Of a DNA stretch of 64,000 bases, positions 1-8,605 are shown in pieces (position 1 is the first letter of the stretch; every line of letters begins with the position of its first letter). The stretch spans positions 186,001 to 250,000 of the forward strand of contig NZ_CP014306.1 in assembly GCF_001557535.2 (NCBI RefSeq). The letters run 5' to 3'. The notes under the pieces are model-generated. The model was not told the DNA's origin. It did no database searches and saw only the letters and a program-made list of their open reading frames with translations. Source of the stretch: Burkholderia sp. PAMC 26561 (GTDB lineage Bacteria > Pseudomonadota > Gammaproteobacteria > Burkholderiales > Burkholderiaceae). The position numbers and the translations under genes are program-made.

Positions 1-1223
1 ACACATTTGCATCGAAAGCGGCGTCGGTCGACGGCGAACTCGTGGATGTCATCGGCAACATGGCGCTCGTGCGTGCGTTCGGCATGACGTTTCGCGAACA
101 AAAGCGCTTCGGTTCGACGGTCAAGGCCGAAATGGTCGCGCGCCAGCAAAGCTTGCTGTACCTGGAGAAGTTGCGCCTTTTCCACGCGGTCGTAACGGCG
201 ATCCTGTCCGCCGGACTGCTTGGCTGGGCATTGTGGCTGTGGTCGAAAGGCCAGGCGACGTCCGGTGACATCGTGCTGGTCAGCTCGCTCGGCTTCACCA
301 TTCTTCACGGCACGCGAGACCTGGCCGTGGCGCTGGTGGACGTGACGCAGCACGTCGCGCGCCTTTCCGAAGCAGTTCAAACGCTGCTCGAGCCGCACGG
401 CATGCCCGACCGGTCGGACGCGGCTGAACTCGTGCCGCAAGGCGGACGTGTCGACTTTGAGGAAGTGACGTTCGCATATCCGCGCCGCCGTCCTATCCTC
501 GATAAATTCAATCTTCACATTGAACCGGGTCAGCGCGTCGGGCTAATCGGCAAGTCGGGTGCGGGTAAATCGACGGTGCTCGCCCTGCTGCAGCGCTTCT
601 ACGAAGCGCAAGGCGGCGCGATCAAGGTCGACGGACAAGATATCTCACTGATCACCCAGGACAGTCTGCGCATGTCGATTGCGCTCGTACCGCAGGATAT
701 TTCGCTGTTCCACCGCACCGTGTATGAAAACCTGGCATATGGGCGGCCCGATGCAACGCGCGAGGAAGTGCTTGCGGCTGCTCGTGAAGCGCGCTGCACC
801 GATTTCATCGAAGCGATGCCTGAAGGGTTCGATACCATCGTTGGCGATCGTGGCGTGAAGTTGTCGGGCGGCCAGCGCCAACGGATCGCCATCGCGCGCG
901 CGATCCTGAAGAACGCACCCATTCTTCTGCTCGATGAAGCCACGTCCGCGCTCGACAGCTCATCGGAAGAAGCGATTCAGCAGGCGCTCGACCGGCTGAT
1001 GGTCGGCCGCACGGTGATCGCGATTGCGCACCGTTTGTCGACGCTGCAGGGCTTCGACCGGATTATCGTGATGAGCGCGGGCAAGGTGATCGATGACGGT
1101 TCGCCGCAGCAATTGCGGGATCGTCCGGGTTTGTATCGGGAATTGTTGTCCAAGCAGCATGGGAAGTTGCCGCCGACCACCATGCCGTCGCAGCAGATCG
1201 CGGCGAAGGCCGAACAGACGTAA
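1..1223 (+). CDS. ABC exporter, ATP-binding/permease protein (5' end missing)
   Basis: The reading frame is open to the left window edge, so the true start lies upstream; only the end of the membrane domain and the whole nucleotide-binding domain are present. A hydrophobic segment (about 190-250) is followed by the ATPase: Walker A GKSGAGKST near 549-575, ABC signature LSGGQRQ near 859-880, Walker B ILLLDEATSALD near 921-956, and the switch-region His in AIAHRLS. The single-chain membrane-plus-ATPase layout is that of half-size exporters of the MsbA/multidrug type in the inner membrane. The exported substrate cannot be read from this part. A strong terminator follows directly. Confidence 0.9.
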   Translation, partial: TFASKAASVDGELVDVIGNMALVRAFGMTFREQKRFGSTVKAEMVARQQSLLYLEKLRLFHAVVTAILSAGLLGWALWLWSKGQATSGDIVLVSSLGFTILHGTRDLAVALVDVTQHVARLSEAVQTLLEPHGMPDRSDAAELVPQGGRVDFEEVTFAYPRRRPILDKFNLHIEPGQRVGLIGKSGAGKSTVLALLQRFYEAQGGAIKVDGQDISLITQDSLRMSIALVPQDISLFHRTVYENLAYGRPDATREEVLAAAREARCTDFIEAMPEGFDTIVGDRGVKLSGGQRQRIAIARAILKNAPILLLDEATSALDSSSEEAIQQALDRLMVGRTVIAIAHRLSTLQGFDRIIVMSAGKVIDDGSPQQLRDRPGLYRELLSKQHGKLPPTTMPSQQIAAKAEQT

Positions 1224-1242
1224 TCAGCCGTTCAGCCAGTTG

Positions 1243-1280
1243 AAAAGCCGCTTCGGTGCCAATACCGAAGCGGCTTTTTT
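1243..1280. terminator. Bidirectional rho-independent terminator
   Basis: A 15-bp perfect stem (1243-1257 with 1264-1278) and a 6-nt loop are flanked by A-runs on the left and T-runs on the right, so it works on both strands. It sits between the convergent ABC transporter and otsA genes. Confidence 0.9.
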
Positions 1281-1285
1281 GCACC

Positions 1286-2665
1286 TCAAGCCTGCAGGTC
1301 GCGCATGAAGTTGTCGCGCCAGACGGAGACGTTGTTCTCGCGGAGCTGCGTGAACATCTCGGCGTGACGGGCCCTGCGTTCGGCCAGCGGCATGGCGAGC
1401 GCTGCGGCCAATGCGTCGGCCATGCCGGCGATATCGAGCGGATTCACAATGAGCGCGCCGTTCAATTCCTGCGCCGCGCCGGCAAACTGCGACAACACCA
1501 GCACGCCGGGATCGTCCGGGTCCTGCGCCGCCACGTATTCCTTCGCCACCAGATTCATGCCGTCGCGTAAAGGCGTGACGAACCCGACGTGCGACGCATG
1601 AAACAGCGCAGCGAGTACAGGCCGCTCATATTGCCGATGGATATACCGGATCGGCGTCCAGTCCAGTTCGGCGTACCGGCCGTTGATGCGCCCCGATTCC
1701 GCTTCGAGCTGCAGGCGGATGTCCTTGTACGTGTCCATGTCGGCACGTGTAGGCGGTGCGATCTGTACGAACGACACGTTGTTGCGCTGCGCAGGCTCGC
1801 GTTCCAGCAATTTCTCGAACGCACGAAACCGCTCGACGAGACCCTTCGAATAATCCAGCCGGTCCACGCTCATGATCAGCTTGCGGTCACGCAGCGTGGT
1901 CTTCACCGTCTGCACTTCGCGCCCGCTTTCGCCGTCCTTGGCGAGCGAGGCGATCTCATCGGGATATACGCCGATCGGGTAAGCACCCGCCCGCAGCGTC
2001 TTGCCGAACGCGCTCACCGCGTTCGGCTCGCCCGCGATGCGCGTGACCGTGCCGTTCGCCTCCGTTTCGATGTAATCGCAAAACGCGCGCAGATCCGGCG
2101 CGGTCTGGAAACCGAGAAGGTCGTAGGAACACAATGCTTCCGCCAGGACACGATGACGCGGCACGCTCAGCAACACCTGCGCCGCCGGAAACGGGATGTG
2201 CAAGAAGAACCCGATGCGGTTTGTCACGCCCTCGTCGCGCAATGCCTGCGCAAACGGAATCAGGTGATAGTCGTGGACCCAGATGACGTCGTCGGGTCTC
2301 AGCAGCGGCGCGAGTTGCTTCGCAAGCCACCGGTTCACGCGGCAATAGCCGTCGAATTCATCGCGATCGAACTGGATCAGATCCGGCCGGTAATGAAACG
2401 CCGGCCACAGCGTCGCGTTCGAAAACCCGCGGTAGTACTGGTCGTAATCGCGCTGCGCCAGTCCGATGGTCGCAAACGTCACGCGCCCGCGCTCCTCCAG
2501 CTTGATGCCTTCGGGTGGTTCAGCCACCACGTCGCCGCTCCAGCCGAACCACATGCCGCCGGTTTCCTTCAACGCGTCGTAGACGCCGACGGCAAGCCCC
2601 CCCGCCGCCGGTCCGCCTTCCGAGATCGGCGCAACGCGGTTCGAAACAATGATCAGGCGACTCAC
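1286..2665 (-). CDS. otsA: Trehalose-6-phosphate synthase
   Basis: OtsA, a GT20 glycosyltransferase, joins UDP-glucose to glucose-6-phosphate to make trehalose-6-phosphate, an osmo- and stress-protectant precursor in the cytosol. The N-terminus [10 protein letters not shown] with the downstream Gly-rich [11 protein letters not shown] loop, the WVHDYHL motif, the DRLDYSKGL donor-site motif and the late [13 protein letters not shown] motif are all present. I place the start at a GTG (2663-2665), which forms a GTGA overlap with the otsB stop and gives 459 residues, close to the usual 460-480. A longer in-frame start reaches 2704 but would run into otsB. It is translationally coupled behind otsB. 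Confidence 0.93.
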   Translation of the reverse strand: MSRLIIVSNRVAPISEGGPAAGGLAVGVYDALKETGGMWFGWSGDVVAEPPEGIKLEERGRVTFATIGLAQRDYDQYYRGFSNATLWPAFHYRPDLIQFDRDEFDGYCRVNRWLAKQLAPLLRPDDVIWVHDYHLIPFAQALRDEGVTNRIGFFLHIPFPAAQVLLSVPRHRVLAEALCSYDLLGFQTAPDLRAFCDYIETEANGTVTRIAGEPNAVSAFGKTLRAGAYPIGVYPDEIASLAKDGESGREVQTVKTTLRDRKLIMSVDRLDYSKGLVERFRAFEKLLEREPAQRNNVSFVQIAPPTRADMDTYKDIRLQLEAESGRINGRYAELDWTPIRYIHRQYERPVLAALFHASHVGFVTPLRDGMNLVAKEYVAAQDPDDPGVLVLSQFAGAAQELNGALIVNPLDIAGMADALAAALAMPLAERRARHAEMFTQLRENNVSVWRDNFMRDLQA

Positions 2666-3414
2666 GAGCGCAAGCCCTGAATACCGGCTATGTTTTGCAG
2701 CCAATCAATCAAAGCACTGACCGAATCGACGCGCGCATGCGCGAGCGTATCGCCGGCGCCGACCTTGATCGACAGACCGTCGCGCTCGTTCACGACCGCA
2801 AAGCCCTTCTCGTCCGTCAGGTCGTCGCCGATAAACACCGGCCGGCGTCCCGTGAACGGCGGTTCATCGAGGAAAGCGCGCACCGCGCGGCCTTTATCGA
2901 CGTCCTTCGGCTTGATCTCGTAGACCATCTTGCCGGGCTGCAATACGTAAGCGTCGGCGTATTGCGCGACAAGTTGTTCCGTCGCCTCGCGCGCCGCCGG
3001 GCCGCGCTCCGGCGCGTTGCGATAATGCAGCGCGAGCGCCGCGCCCTTGATCTCCAGCAGCATGCCGGGATTCGCCTTCATCACGCCTTCGAGCACGTGT
3101 TCCATGCGCATCAGGCGTTCGTCGTTGAAACCCACGCGATGCACATCCGCATTCGAGTCCCGGCGCTCCGCGCCATGAAGACCGGCGACGGGGATGTCAG
3201 GCATCTTCAAAAACGAGTCGATGCTGTCGATACCACGCCCCGACACGATCGCCACCGCGCCGTTGGTCGCGCGGCGCAGCGCGGTCAGGATCGGCGCCAC
3301 TGCTGGCGACACGACGACGCCGTCAGGCGTGGAAGCCAGTTCGACGAGCGTGCCGTCGAAATCGAAGAAAAAAGCAGTCTCGGCGAGTGGAAGTTTTTCA
3401 GGAAGGTTTTGCAT
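2662..3414 (-). CDS. otsB: Trehalose-6-phosphate phosphatase
   Basis: OtsB is a HAD-superfamily phosphatase that removes phosphate from trehalose-6-phosphate, finishing trehalose synthesis. The nucleophile motif DFDGTL lies near the N-terminus and the GDDLTDE motif near the C-terminus; about 250 residues is typical. I chose the ATG at 3414 because the protein then begins MQNLPEKLPLAETAFFFDFDGTL; a longer frame reaches 3624 but its extra N-terminus is Cys/Arg-rich and unlike the family. It lies first in the otsB-otsA pair with a 4-nt overlap. Trehalose synthesis is commonly stress induced, but no promoter could be assigned with confidence. Confidence 0.93.
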   Translation of the reverse strand: MQNLPEKLPLAETAFFFDFDGTLVELASTPDGVVVSPAVAPILTALRRATNGAVAIVSGRGIDSIDSFLKMPDIPVAGLHGAERRDSNADVHRVGFNDERLMRMEHVLEGVMKANPGMLLEIKGAALALHYRNAPERGPAAREATEQLVAQYADAYVLQPGKMVYEIKPKDVDKGRAVRAFLDEPPFTGRRPVFIGDDLTDEKGFAVVNERDGLSIKVGAGDTLAHARVDSVSALIDWLQNIAGIQGLRS

Positions 3415-3813
3415 CGATATCTGCCTTTTTAGCCGGGAACGGCCGGGAAAGTGTGCGCATGTCAAAGCGCTTGTCGGCCTGTTCGGTACGCCCAAAACGG
3501 GAACGCCCTTGGGAGAAAGCGGCATGGATGCACTGCATAACGAACGAACACCCGATACCGTGCACTCGAATCTTGCAAATTGCTTCGATAAACCCGCGCG
3601 CCACGATCCCATGATGTGCGGCAAATCGCCACGAAAGCGTGCGTGGAATCACAGTCTCGCGGCGAAGGCCTCTATTCTGAGATAAAGTCGGCCCCGCATG
3701 GCGTCACGAAACATCTTGTGACGAATCAAACGCGGGTTGTCCTGCGTTGTTCGTACATCGGCCGTACGTGGCTGATCTGCCGCCTTGATGTTCCACTTTG
3801 TCCGAGTCGCAAA
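3415..3813. other. Intergenic region between divergent otsB and SCO1
   Basis: About 400 nt between two divergent genes must hold both promoters. I see no convincing -35/-10 pair, RNA gene or conserved short ORF here. The in-frame N-terminal extensions that both neighbours could have into this stretch do not look like protein. Confidence 0.5.
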
Positions 3814-4440
3814 ATGCTTTCCTGGTTCCGGTTTCATCGCGCAGGCCGCGTATCCGCCCTGCTTGCCGCGCTGGTTTTCAGCGCATCCCTCACCGCGTGC
3901 TCGCATCACGACGCGGCGCCCTGGAAGCTCGCCGATGTCACCGGCCATCTCCCCGACCTTGACTTCAATCTCACCGACGATACGGGCAAACCCGCCACCG
4001 GGCAGTCGTTCGCTGGGAAAACGACGCTGGTTTATTTCGGCTACACGCACTGCCCGGACGTTTGTCCGGAGACCATGGCGCGGCTGATGCAGGTCCTGCA
4101 GCAACTCGGCCCCGACGCCAGGAACACGCGTATTGCGTTCATCACCGTCGATCCGGCCCGTGATACCGCCGCCGCGCTGCACGAGTACGTGCGTGCGTTC
4201 GACGCGGAACATGCGATCGGCCTGACGGGCACGGATGGGGCAATCGAAGGGCTTGCGAAGCGGTATCGCGTGGCTTACCAGATGGAGAAGCGCGATCCGT
4301 CGGGCGCATACGACGTGACGCACAGCTCGGCTGTCTATATCTTCGATACCCACGGCCACGCGCGCCTGCTCGCGACCGAGACCGATCCCATCGAAAACAT
4401 CACGGCCGATGTACGGCGCGTGATCGATTCGACATCCTAG
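3814..4440 (+). CDS. SCO1/SenC family copper-binding lipoprotein
   Basis: SCO proteins deliver copper to the CuA site of cytochrome c oxidase, or act as thiol reductases, on the outer face of the inner membrane. The copper ligands are visible: C80 and C84 in the CPDVC motif and H170 in DVTHSS. The ATG at 3814 gives an N-terminus with a hydrophobic segment and a lipobox ending LTAC (C29), so this is a probable lipoprotein of 208 residues in a thioredoxin fold. No oxidase genes lie next to it. Its stop codon overlaps the stop of the convergent acetyltransferase gene at a CTAG. Confidence 0.88.
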   Translation: MLSWFRFHRAGRVSALLAALVFSASLTACSHHDAAPWKLADVTGHLPDLDFNLTDDTGKPATGQSFAGKTTLVYFGYTHCPDVCPETMARLMQVLQQLGPDARNTRIAFITVDPARDTAAALHEYVRAFDAEHAIGLTGTDGAIEGLAKRYRVAYQMEKRDPSGAYDVTHSSAVYIFDTHGHARLLATETDPIENITADVRRVIDSTS

Positions 4441-4931
4441 CGTCTTGACATTACACGACGCATCCAGATATGCGGGATGTCGTCGTCGAGATGGATATCC
4501 GAGATGGGCTCGAAGCCGAAGCTTCCGTAGAAGCGCTGCAGATGAGCTTGCGCGTGCAGACGGGTTGCGTGCCCGGGCCATTGCGCTTCGATATGCGTAA
4601 GCGTGCGTTCGAGCATCGCCTGACCGAGTCCGATACCGCGAAACGGCGCCCGCGTGAGGACACGGCCGATGCGCACGTCGGCATTCGCCGCGACGCCGGG
4701 TTCATCCGGCGGCAGAACGCGCAGATAACCGGCCAGTTCAGGGTTGGCCTTCTGGCTATGGACAAGCAGATGCCATGCATCGGGATCCTGACCGTCCATA
4801 TCCGCATACAAGCACTGCTGCTCGATCACGAACACCTCGCTGCGGGCAGCGAGCATGGTGTAGACATCGCGTGCGCCAAGCTCACTGAATGCAGCCCACT
4901 GCCATTTGAATTCCGGATTGAGGTCGGTCAT
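4437..4931 (-). CDS. GNAT-family N-acetyltransferase, ElaA-like
   Basis: The protein has the ElaA-type opening (FSELGARDVYTMLAARSEVFVIEQ) and the GNAT acetyl-CoA loop in RVLTRAPFRGIGLGQAML, followed by LHAQAHLQRFYGSFGFEPIS. About 164 residues from the ATG at 4931 matches the ElaA family (around 150); a longer frame to 4985 adds an unlikely leader. The family transfers acetyl groups from acetyl-CoA, but the physiological substrate of ElaA-like enzymes is not established. It stands alone downstream of the tRNA run, separated from it by a terminator. Confidence 0.85.
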   Translation of the reverse strand: MTDLNPEFKWQWAAFSELGARDVYTMLAARSEVFVIEQQCLYADMDGQDPDAWHLLVHSQKANPELAGYLRVLPPDEPGVAANADVRIGRVLTRAPFRGIGLGQAMLERTLTHIEAQWPGHATRLHAQAHLQRFYGSFGFEPISDIHLDDDIPHIWMRRVMSRR

Positions 4932-4985
4932 GGATACACCTGAATAAGTTTCGATGCCGAATGAGCCATGTATAGCAAATGCCAA

Positions 4986-5024
4986 AAGAAAAAGCCCCGA
5001 CCAAGTCAGGGCTTTTTTCTTTTG
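4986..5024 (-). terminator. Rho-independent terminator after tRNA-Cys
   Basis: On the minus strand an AAGCCCTGAC...GTCGGGGCTT stem-loop followed by a T-rich run lies 6 nt beyond the 3' end of the tRNA-Cys gene. It ends the Gly-Gly-Cys tRNA transcript before the acetyltransferase gene. Confidence 0.85.
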
Positions 5025-5029
5025 AATCC

Positions 5030-5103
5030 TGGAGGCGCGAGCCGGAGTCGAACCGGCCTAAACGGCTTTGCAGGCCGCTGCATAACCGCTTTGCTATCGC
5101 GCC
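5030..5103 (-). tRNA. tRNA-Cys (GCA)
   Basis: A 74-nt cloverleaf with encoded CCA. Acceptor arms GGCGCGA and TCGCGCC pair fully, the anticodon is GCA within CTGCAAA, and the T-loop is GGTTCGACTCC. It is the last gene in the tRNA run downstream of pgsA, matching the E. coli order pgsA-glyW-cysT. Confidence 0.96.
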
Positions 5104-5177
5104 AGAAGCGGGAGCTACATGAAACGTACCGTGCCTGGCAAACCCATCCGAGCAGTACATTGATCCGGGCCACCAAA

Positions 5178-5206
5178 CAAAAAGGGAAGCTTTGCTTCCC
5201 CTTTTA
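5178..5206 (-). terminator. Stem-loop with T-run between tRNA-Gly and tRNA-Cys
   Basis: A minus-strand hairpin (GGGGAAGC, loop AAA, GCTTCCC) followed by TTTTT begins just beyond the CCA end of the second tRNA-Gly. It looks like an intrinsic terminator, so tRNA-Cys may need read-through or its own promoter; it could also act as a processing site. Confidence 0.7.
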
Positions 5207-5207
5207 A

Positions 5208-5283
5208 TGGAGCGGGAGACGAGGCTCGAACTCGCGACCTCAACCTTGGCAAGGTTGCGCTCTACCAGCTGAGCTACTCCCGC
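5208..5283 (-). tRNA. tRNA-Gly (GCC), copy 2
   Basis: A 76-nt cloverleaf with encoded CCA. Acceptor GCGGGAG pairs with CTCCCGC, the anticodon is GCC in CTTGCCAAG, and the T-arm is GAGTTCGAGCCTC. It appears identical to the copy at 5343-5418. Confidence 0.96.
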
Positions 5284-5342
5284 ATCTTGCCTTGCAATCT
5301 ACTGCCAGTCGTCGACTTACCATTGCCGACGACCTCTGAATC

Positions 5343-5418
5343 TGGAGCGGGAGACGAGGCTCGAACTCGCGACCTCAACCTTGGCAAGGTTGCGCTCTAC
5401 CAGCTGAGCTACTCCCGC
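5343..5418 (-). tRNA. tRNA-Gly (GCC), copy 1
   Basis: First gene of the tRNA run, identical over 76 nt to the copy at 5208-5283, with encoded CCA and anticodon GCC. The two copies are 59 nt apart, a tandem duplication of a major glycine tRNA. Confidence 0.96.
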
Positions 5419-5512
5419 ATCTTGCCGACTTCTTCTGCCAAATTACTGCTTTTGTACTTCATCAGACGCTGCGTTGCGATGTCTTGTTTCGCGTGCATCC
5501 GACAGAAACGAG

Positions 5513-5541
5513 ATTATGGAGAACCCCAACTTTGGTGTCAA
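5513..5541 (-). promoter_or_regulatory. Sigma70 promoter for the tRNA-Gly/Gly/Cys run
   Basis: On the minus strand a perfect TTGACA (5536-5541), a 17-nt spacer and CATAAT (5513-5518) lie about 95 nt upstream of the first tRNA-Gly. This is as expected for a strong stable-RNA promoter and means the tRNAs need not depend on pgsA transcription. Confidence 0.8.
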
Positions 5542-5596
5542 GAGCTTTGTATGCGCCCCATCACTTTTAACTGCAATCAACCATCTCGTACACAGG

Positions 5597-6193
5597 TTAA
5601 AGCATGCCGCCGCGCTCGCGTATTTGCGGCCAGGCGAGCTTCATGTAATAGAGCATCGACCATACGGTGAGGAATGCAGCAACATAGATCAGCCAGAGAC
5701 CCCACATGCGTGTATCGATAACGATAGGCGTACCCGATATCTTCAGCGGCCCATAGAAGAGCAGCATGGGGATCGCGACCATCTGGCAAACGGTCTTGAA
5801 CTTGCCCAGCGAATTCACGGCAACGCTCTTCGACGCCCCGATCTGCGCCATCCATTCACGCAACGCGGAAATGGTGATCTCACGCCCCACGATCACCAGC
5901 GCAATCACCGCGTTCAGCCGCATCAGTTGCACGAGGATCAGCAGCGCGGCCGTGACCATGAGCTTGTCGGCGACGGGGTCGAGAAACGCGCCGAACGCCG
6001 ATGTCTGGTTGAGCTTGCGCGCCAGATAGCCGTCGAACCAGTCGGTCAGCGCGGCGAGCACGAAGATCACCATGCCGACCAGGTTGCGATGGTCCGGGCT
6101 CATCATCACGTCCGGCAAATAGAAGACGCCCACGACGAGCGGAATCAGCACGATTCGCAGCCACGTCAGGAAGATCGGGAAATTGAACGGCAT
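5597..6193 (-). CDS. pgsA: CDP-diacylglycerol--glycerol-3-phosphate 3-phosphatidyltransferase
   Basis: PgsA makes phosphatidylglycerophosphate from CDP-diacylglycerol and glycerol-3-phosphate, the committed step to phosphatidylglycerol and cardiolipin, in the inner membrane. The CDP-alcohol phosphatidyltransferase signature is complete: D51, D54-G55, A58-R59, G68, D72 and D76 in DWFDGYLARKLNQTSAFGAF and LDPVADK. Several hydrophobic segments span the 198 residues, slightly longer than the E. coli enzyme (182). It lies 85 nt downstream of uvrC, a pairing also seen in E. coli. Confidence 0.96.
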   Translation of the reverse strand: MPFNFPIFLTWLRIVLIPLVVGVFYLPDVMMSPDHRNLVGMVIFVLAALTDWFDGYLARKLNQTSAFGAFLDPVADKLMVTAALLILVQLMRLNAVIALVIVGREITISALREWMAQIGASKSVAVNSLGKFKTVCQMVAIPMLLFYGPLKISGTPIVIDTRMWGLWLIYVAAFLTVWSMLYYMKLAWPQIRERGGML

Positions 6194-6278
6194 GGGCGTG
6201 ACTCTTATTGAGAGGTGCCATTGTGCCGCGTCGACTTATATGTCACAAGCCGACGGGCCGGACGGCCGGACGTTGCGC

Positions 6279-8441
6279 TCAATGCAACTGCCGGTAGATC
6301 TGCTCGGCCAGCGCCTGCGAGATCCCTTCCACACTCGCAAGATCCTCCACGCTCGCCGCCTGCACGCCGCGCAATCCGCCAAAGCGCGACAGCAACCGCT
6401 GACGCCGTTTTGCGCCAATGCCCTCGAGCTCCTCGAGCCGCGACGTCTGCCGCGTCTTCGCGCGTTTCGCGCGCATGCCGGTGATCGCAAAGCGGTGCGC
6501 CTCATCGCGGATCTGTGCGACCAGCATCAGCGCAGCGCTTTCCTTGCCGAGCTCGAGCGGCGTGCGGGTATCGGCGAAAATCAGCGTTTCGAGGCCCACC
6601 TTACGCCCTTCTCCTTTCGCGACGCCAACCAGCATGCCGTGGTCGAGCCCCAGTTCGGCGAACACTTGCCGCGCGATCTCGACCTGTCCCTTGCCGCCAT
6701 CGATCAACACGATGTTCGGCAAACGCCCGCCCGAAGGCGTGGGTTCGGCAACGTCCGGCTCATCCGATTGCGGTGCTTCAGACGGGTCCGGGACCACCGG
6801 CTCTTCAGCCGCCCGCGCCGCGGCTTGCGCGACCATCTTCTCGTAGCGGCGGGTCAGGACCTGGCGCATCGCGGCGTAATCGTCGCCGGGCGTGATGCCG
6901 GTGATGTTGTAGCGCCGGTATTCCGCCGTCTGCATCTTGTGATGGTGATAGACCACGCACGATGCCTGCGTCGCTTCGCCCATCGTGTGGCTGATATCGA
7001 AACATTCGATGCGCAATTGCGCGAGGTCATCCATTTCCAGACTCAACGTGTCCGCGAGCGATCGCGTGCGGGCCTGTTGCGAGCCCTGCTCGGAGAGCAG
7101 ACGCGCGAGGGCGAGCTTCGCGTTGGACTCGGCCATGGACAACCACACGCGCTTTTGTCCCTGCGGCTGGCGCAACAGCGTGACCTTGTGGCCAGCCTGT
7201 TCGATCAGCAGATCGACGAGTTCGCGATTCGCCGGCGCGTGACTGACAACCAGCACCGGCGGAACACGATTGCCGATGTAATGCTGCGCGATAAACGCCT
7301 CCAGCACCTCAGCCTCGAGCGCGCCCTGACGCTGCGACTCGGTGGCAAGTTCGGATTCTTCGACCGCGCCGGTTTCGGCGATCTCCTCCTGCATTTCGCC
7401 GGTCGTGGCATGCGCCTCGAAGTCCTGCTCGATCGACGCAAGCGTGCCCGCCGGCAACGCGATTTCACTGGCGTTTGCTTCGACTTGCTCGATGACGATA
7501 TCGCCGATGTCTTCCGCAGTGCAGTCATCGGCCAGTTCCTCTGGCATTGCATCTTCAATCGCCAGCGCGGCTTCGACATGCGTCGGGAAGTACGCTTTGT
7601 CGCCGAGATGCCGGCCGCCGCGCACCATCGCGAGGTTCACGCAGACCTTGCCGCCGAGCGCGACGACCGCAAGGATATCGACGTCGTTGTCGCCGCCCAC
7701 TTCGATAGCCTGCTGATGCAGCACGGTGGACAGGGAACTCATCTGGTTGCGCACGGCGGCGGCCTGCTCGAACTTGAGGTCGGCCGCGAACGCATGCATC
7801 TTCTGCTCGAGTTCCTTCATCACTTCGCCCTGCCGTCCGAGCAGGAAACGCGATGCATTCGACACATCGCGCGCGTAATCTTCTTCATCGATCAAACCGA
7901 CGCACGGTCCCGTGCATCGTCCAATCTGATGCAGCAGGCACGGCCGCGTGCGGTTGGTGAAGACGGAATCCTCGCACGTGCGCAACTGGAACACGCGCTG
8001 CAAAATCTGGATACTCTCGCGTACGGCCCACGCGCTCGGGAACGGACCGAAATACTGGTTCTTCTTGTCGACGCTGCCGCGGTAATACGCCATGCGCGGA
8101 AACTTGTGGCCAGTCAGCTTGAGATACGGATAAGACTTGTCGTCGCGAAACAGGATGTTGTATCGCGGCGTGAGCGCCTTGATCAGATTATTCTCAAGCA
8201 ACAGCGCTTCGGCTTCGGATCGCGTGACGGTCGTTTCTATCTTGCGAATGCGCGTGACCATCATCGCGATGCGCGGCGAAAGCAGCGTCTTCGTAAAATA
8301 GCTCGATACGCGCTTTTTCAGGTCGCGCGCTTTCCCGACGTACAGCACGTTGCCGTTCTCGTCGTAGTAGCGGTACACGCCCGGCAGGTGCGGCAACTGG
8401 GCCAGGTTCTTTTTAGGGTCGAAAACGTCGGGTTCGGTCAT
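6279..8441 (-). CDS. uvrC: UvrABC excinuclease subunit C
   Basis: UvrC makes both incisions in nucleotide excision repair after UvrA/UvrB damage recognition. The GIY-YIG nuclease domain is N-terminal ([20 protein letters not shown], about residues 19-39), the UVR helical domain follows at about 205-240, the RNase H-like endonuclease domain contains ECFDISHT, and helix-hairpin-helix motifs close the protein. At 720 residues it is about 110 longer than E. coli UvrC. The excess is in two low-complexity insertions: an acidic one at about 295-380 and a Pro/Glu/Asp-rich one at about 540-570. Both keep the frame and lie between domains, so the enzyme should be active. Confidence 0.97.
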   Translation of the reverse strand: MTEPDVFDPKKNLAQLPHLPGVYRYYDENGNVLYVGKARDLKKRVSSYFTKTLLSPRIAMMVTRIRKIETTVTRSEAEALLLENNLIKALTPRYNILFRDDKSYPYLKLTGHKFPRMAYYRGSVDKKNQYFGPFPSAWAVRESIQILQRVFQLRTCEDSVFTNRTRPCLLHQIGRCTGPCVGLIDEEDYARDVSNASRFLLGRQGEVMKELEQKMHAFAADLKFEQAAAVRNQMSSLSTVLHQQAIEVGGDNDVDILAVVALGGKVCVNLAMVRGGRHLGDKAYFPTHVEAALAIEDAMPEELADDCTAEDIGDIVIEQVEANASEIALPAGTLASIEQDFEAHATTGEMQEEIAETGAVEESELATESQRQGALEAEVLEAFIAQHYIGNRVPPVLVVSHAPANRELVDLLIEQAGHKVTLLRQPQGQKRVWLSMAESNAKLALARLLSEQGSQQARTRSLADTLSLEMDDLAQLRIECFDISHTMGEATQASCVVYHHHKMQTAEYRRYNITGITPGDDYAAMRQVLTRRYEKMVAQAAARAAEEPVVPDPSEAPQSDEPDVAEPTPSGGRLPNIVLIDGGKGQVEIARQVFAELGLDHGMLVGVAKGEGRKVGLETLIFADTRTPLELGKESAALMLVAQIRDEAHRFAITGMRAKRAKTRQTSRLEELEGIGAKRRQRLLSRFGGLRGVQAASVEDLASVEGISQALAEQIYRQLH

Positions 8442-8605
8442 GCAGGGTGTCGTGCGGAGTTCGCGTTGAGGTCATATTGAAGCCGCCTGGCGGCTTTGAA
8501 GCCGGAGCGCGCGAATCGTCATCTTCAAAAATGCCAGTTTAGTGCAAACCACACTCGGGCTCTCGTTCACCATCGATCAAGCGGTTCGTCGCCGCTTCAG
8601 CACTT

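Noticed and set aside
1589..2680. Long open frame on the plus strand opposite otsA
   Set aside because: High-GC antisense frame; Arg/His-rich with no motif, while the minus strand encodes a clear OtsA.
6183..8480. 765-codon open frame opposite uvrC
   Set aside because: Antisense shadow of uvrC; composition is His/Arg/Leu-rich without domains.
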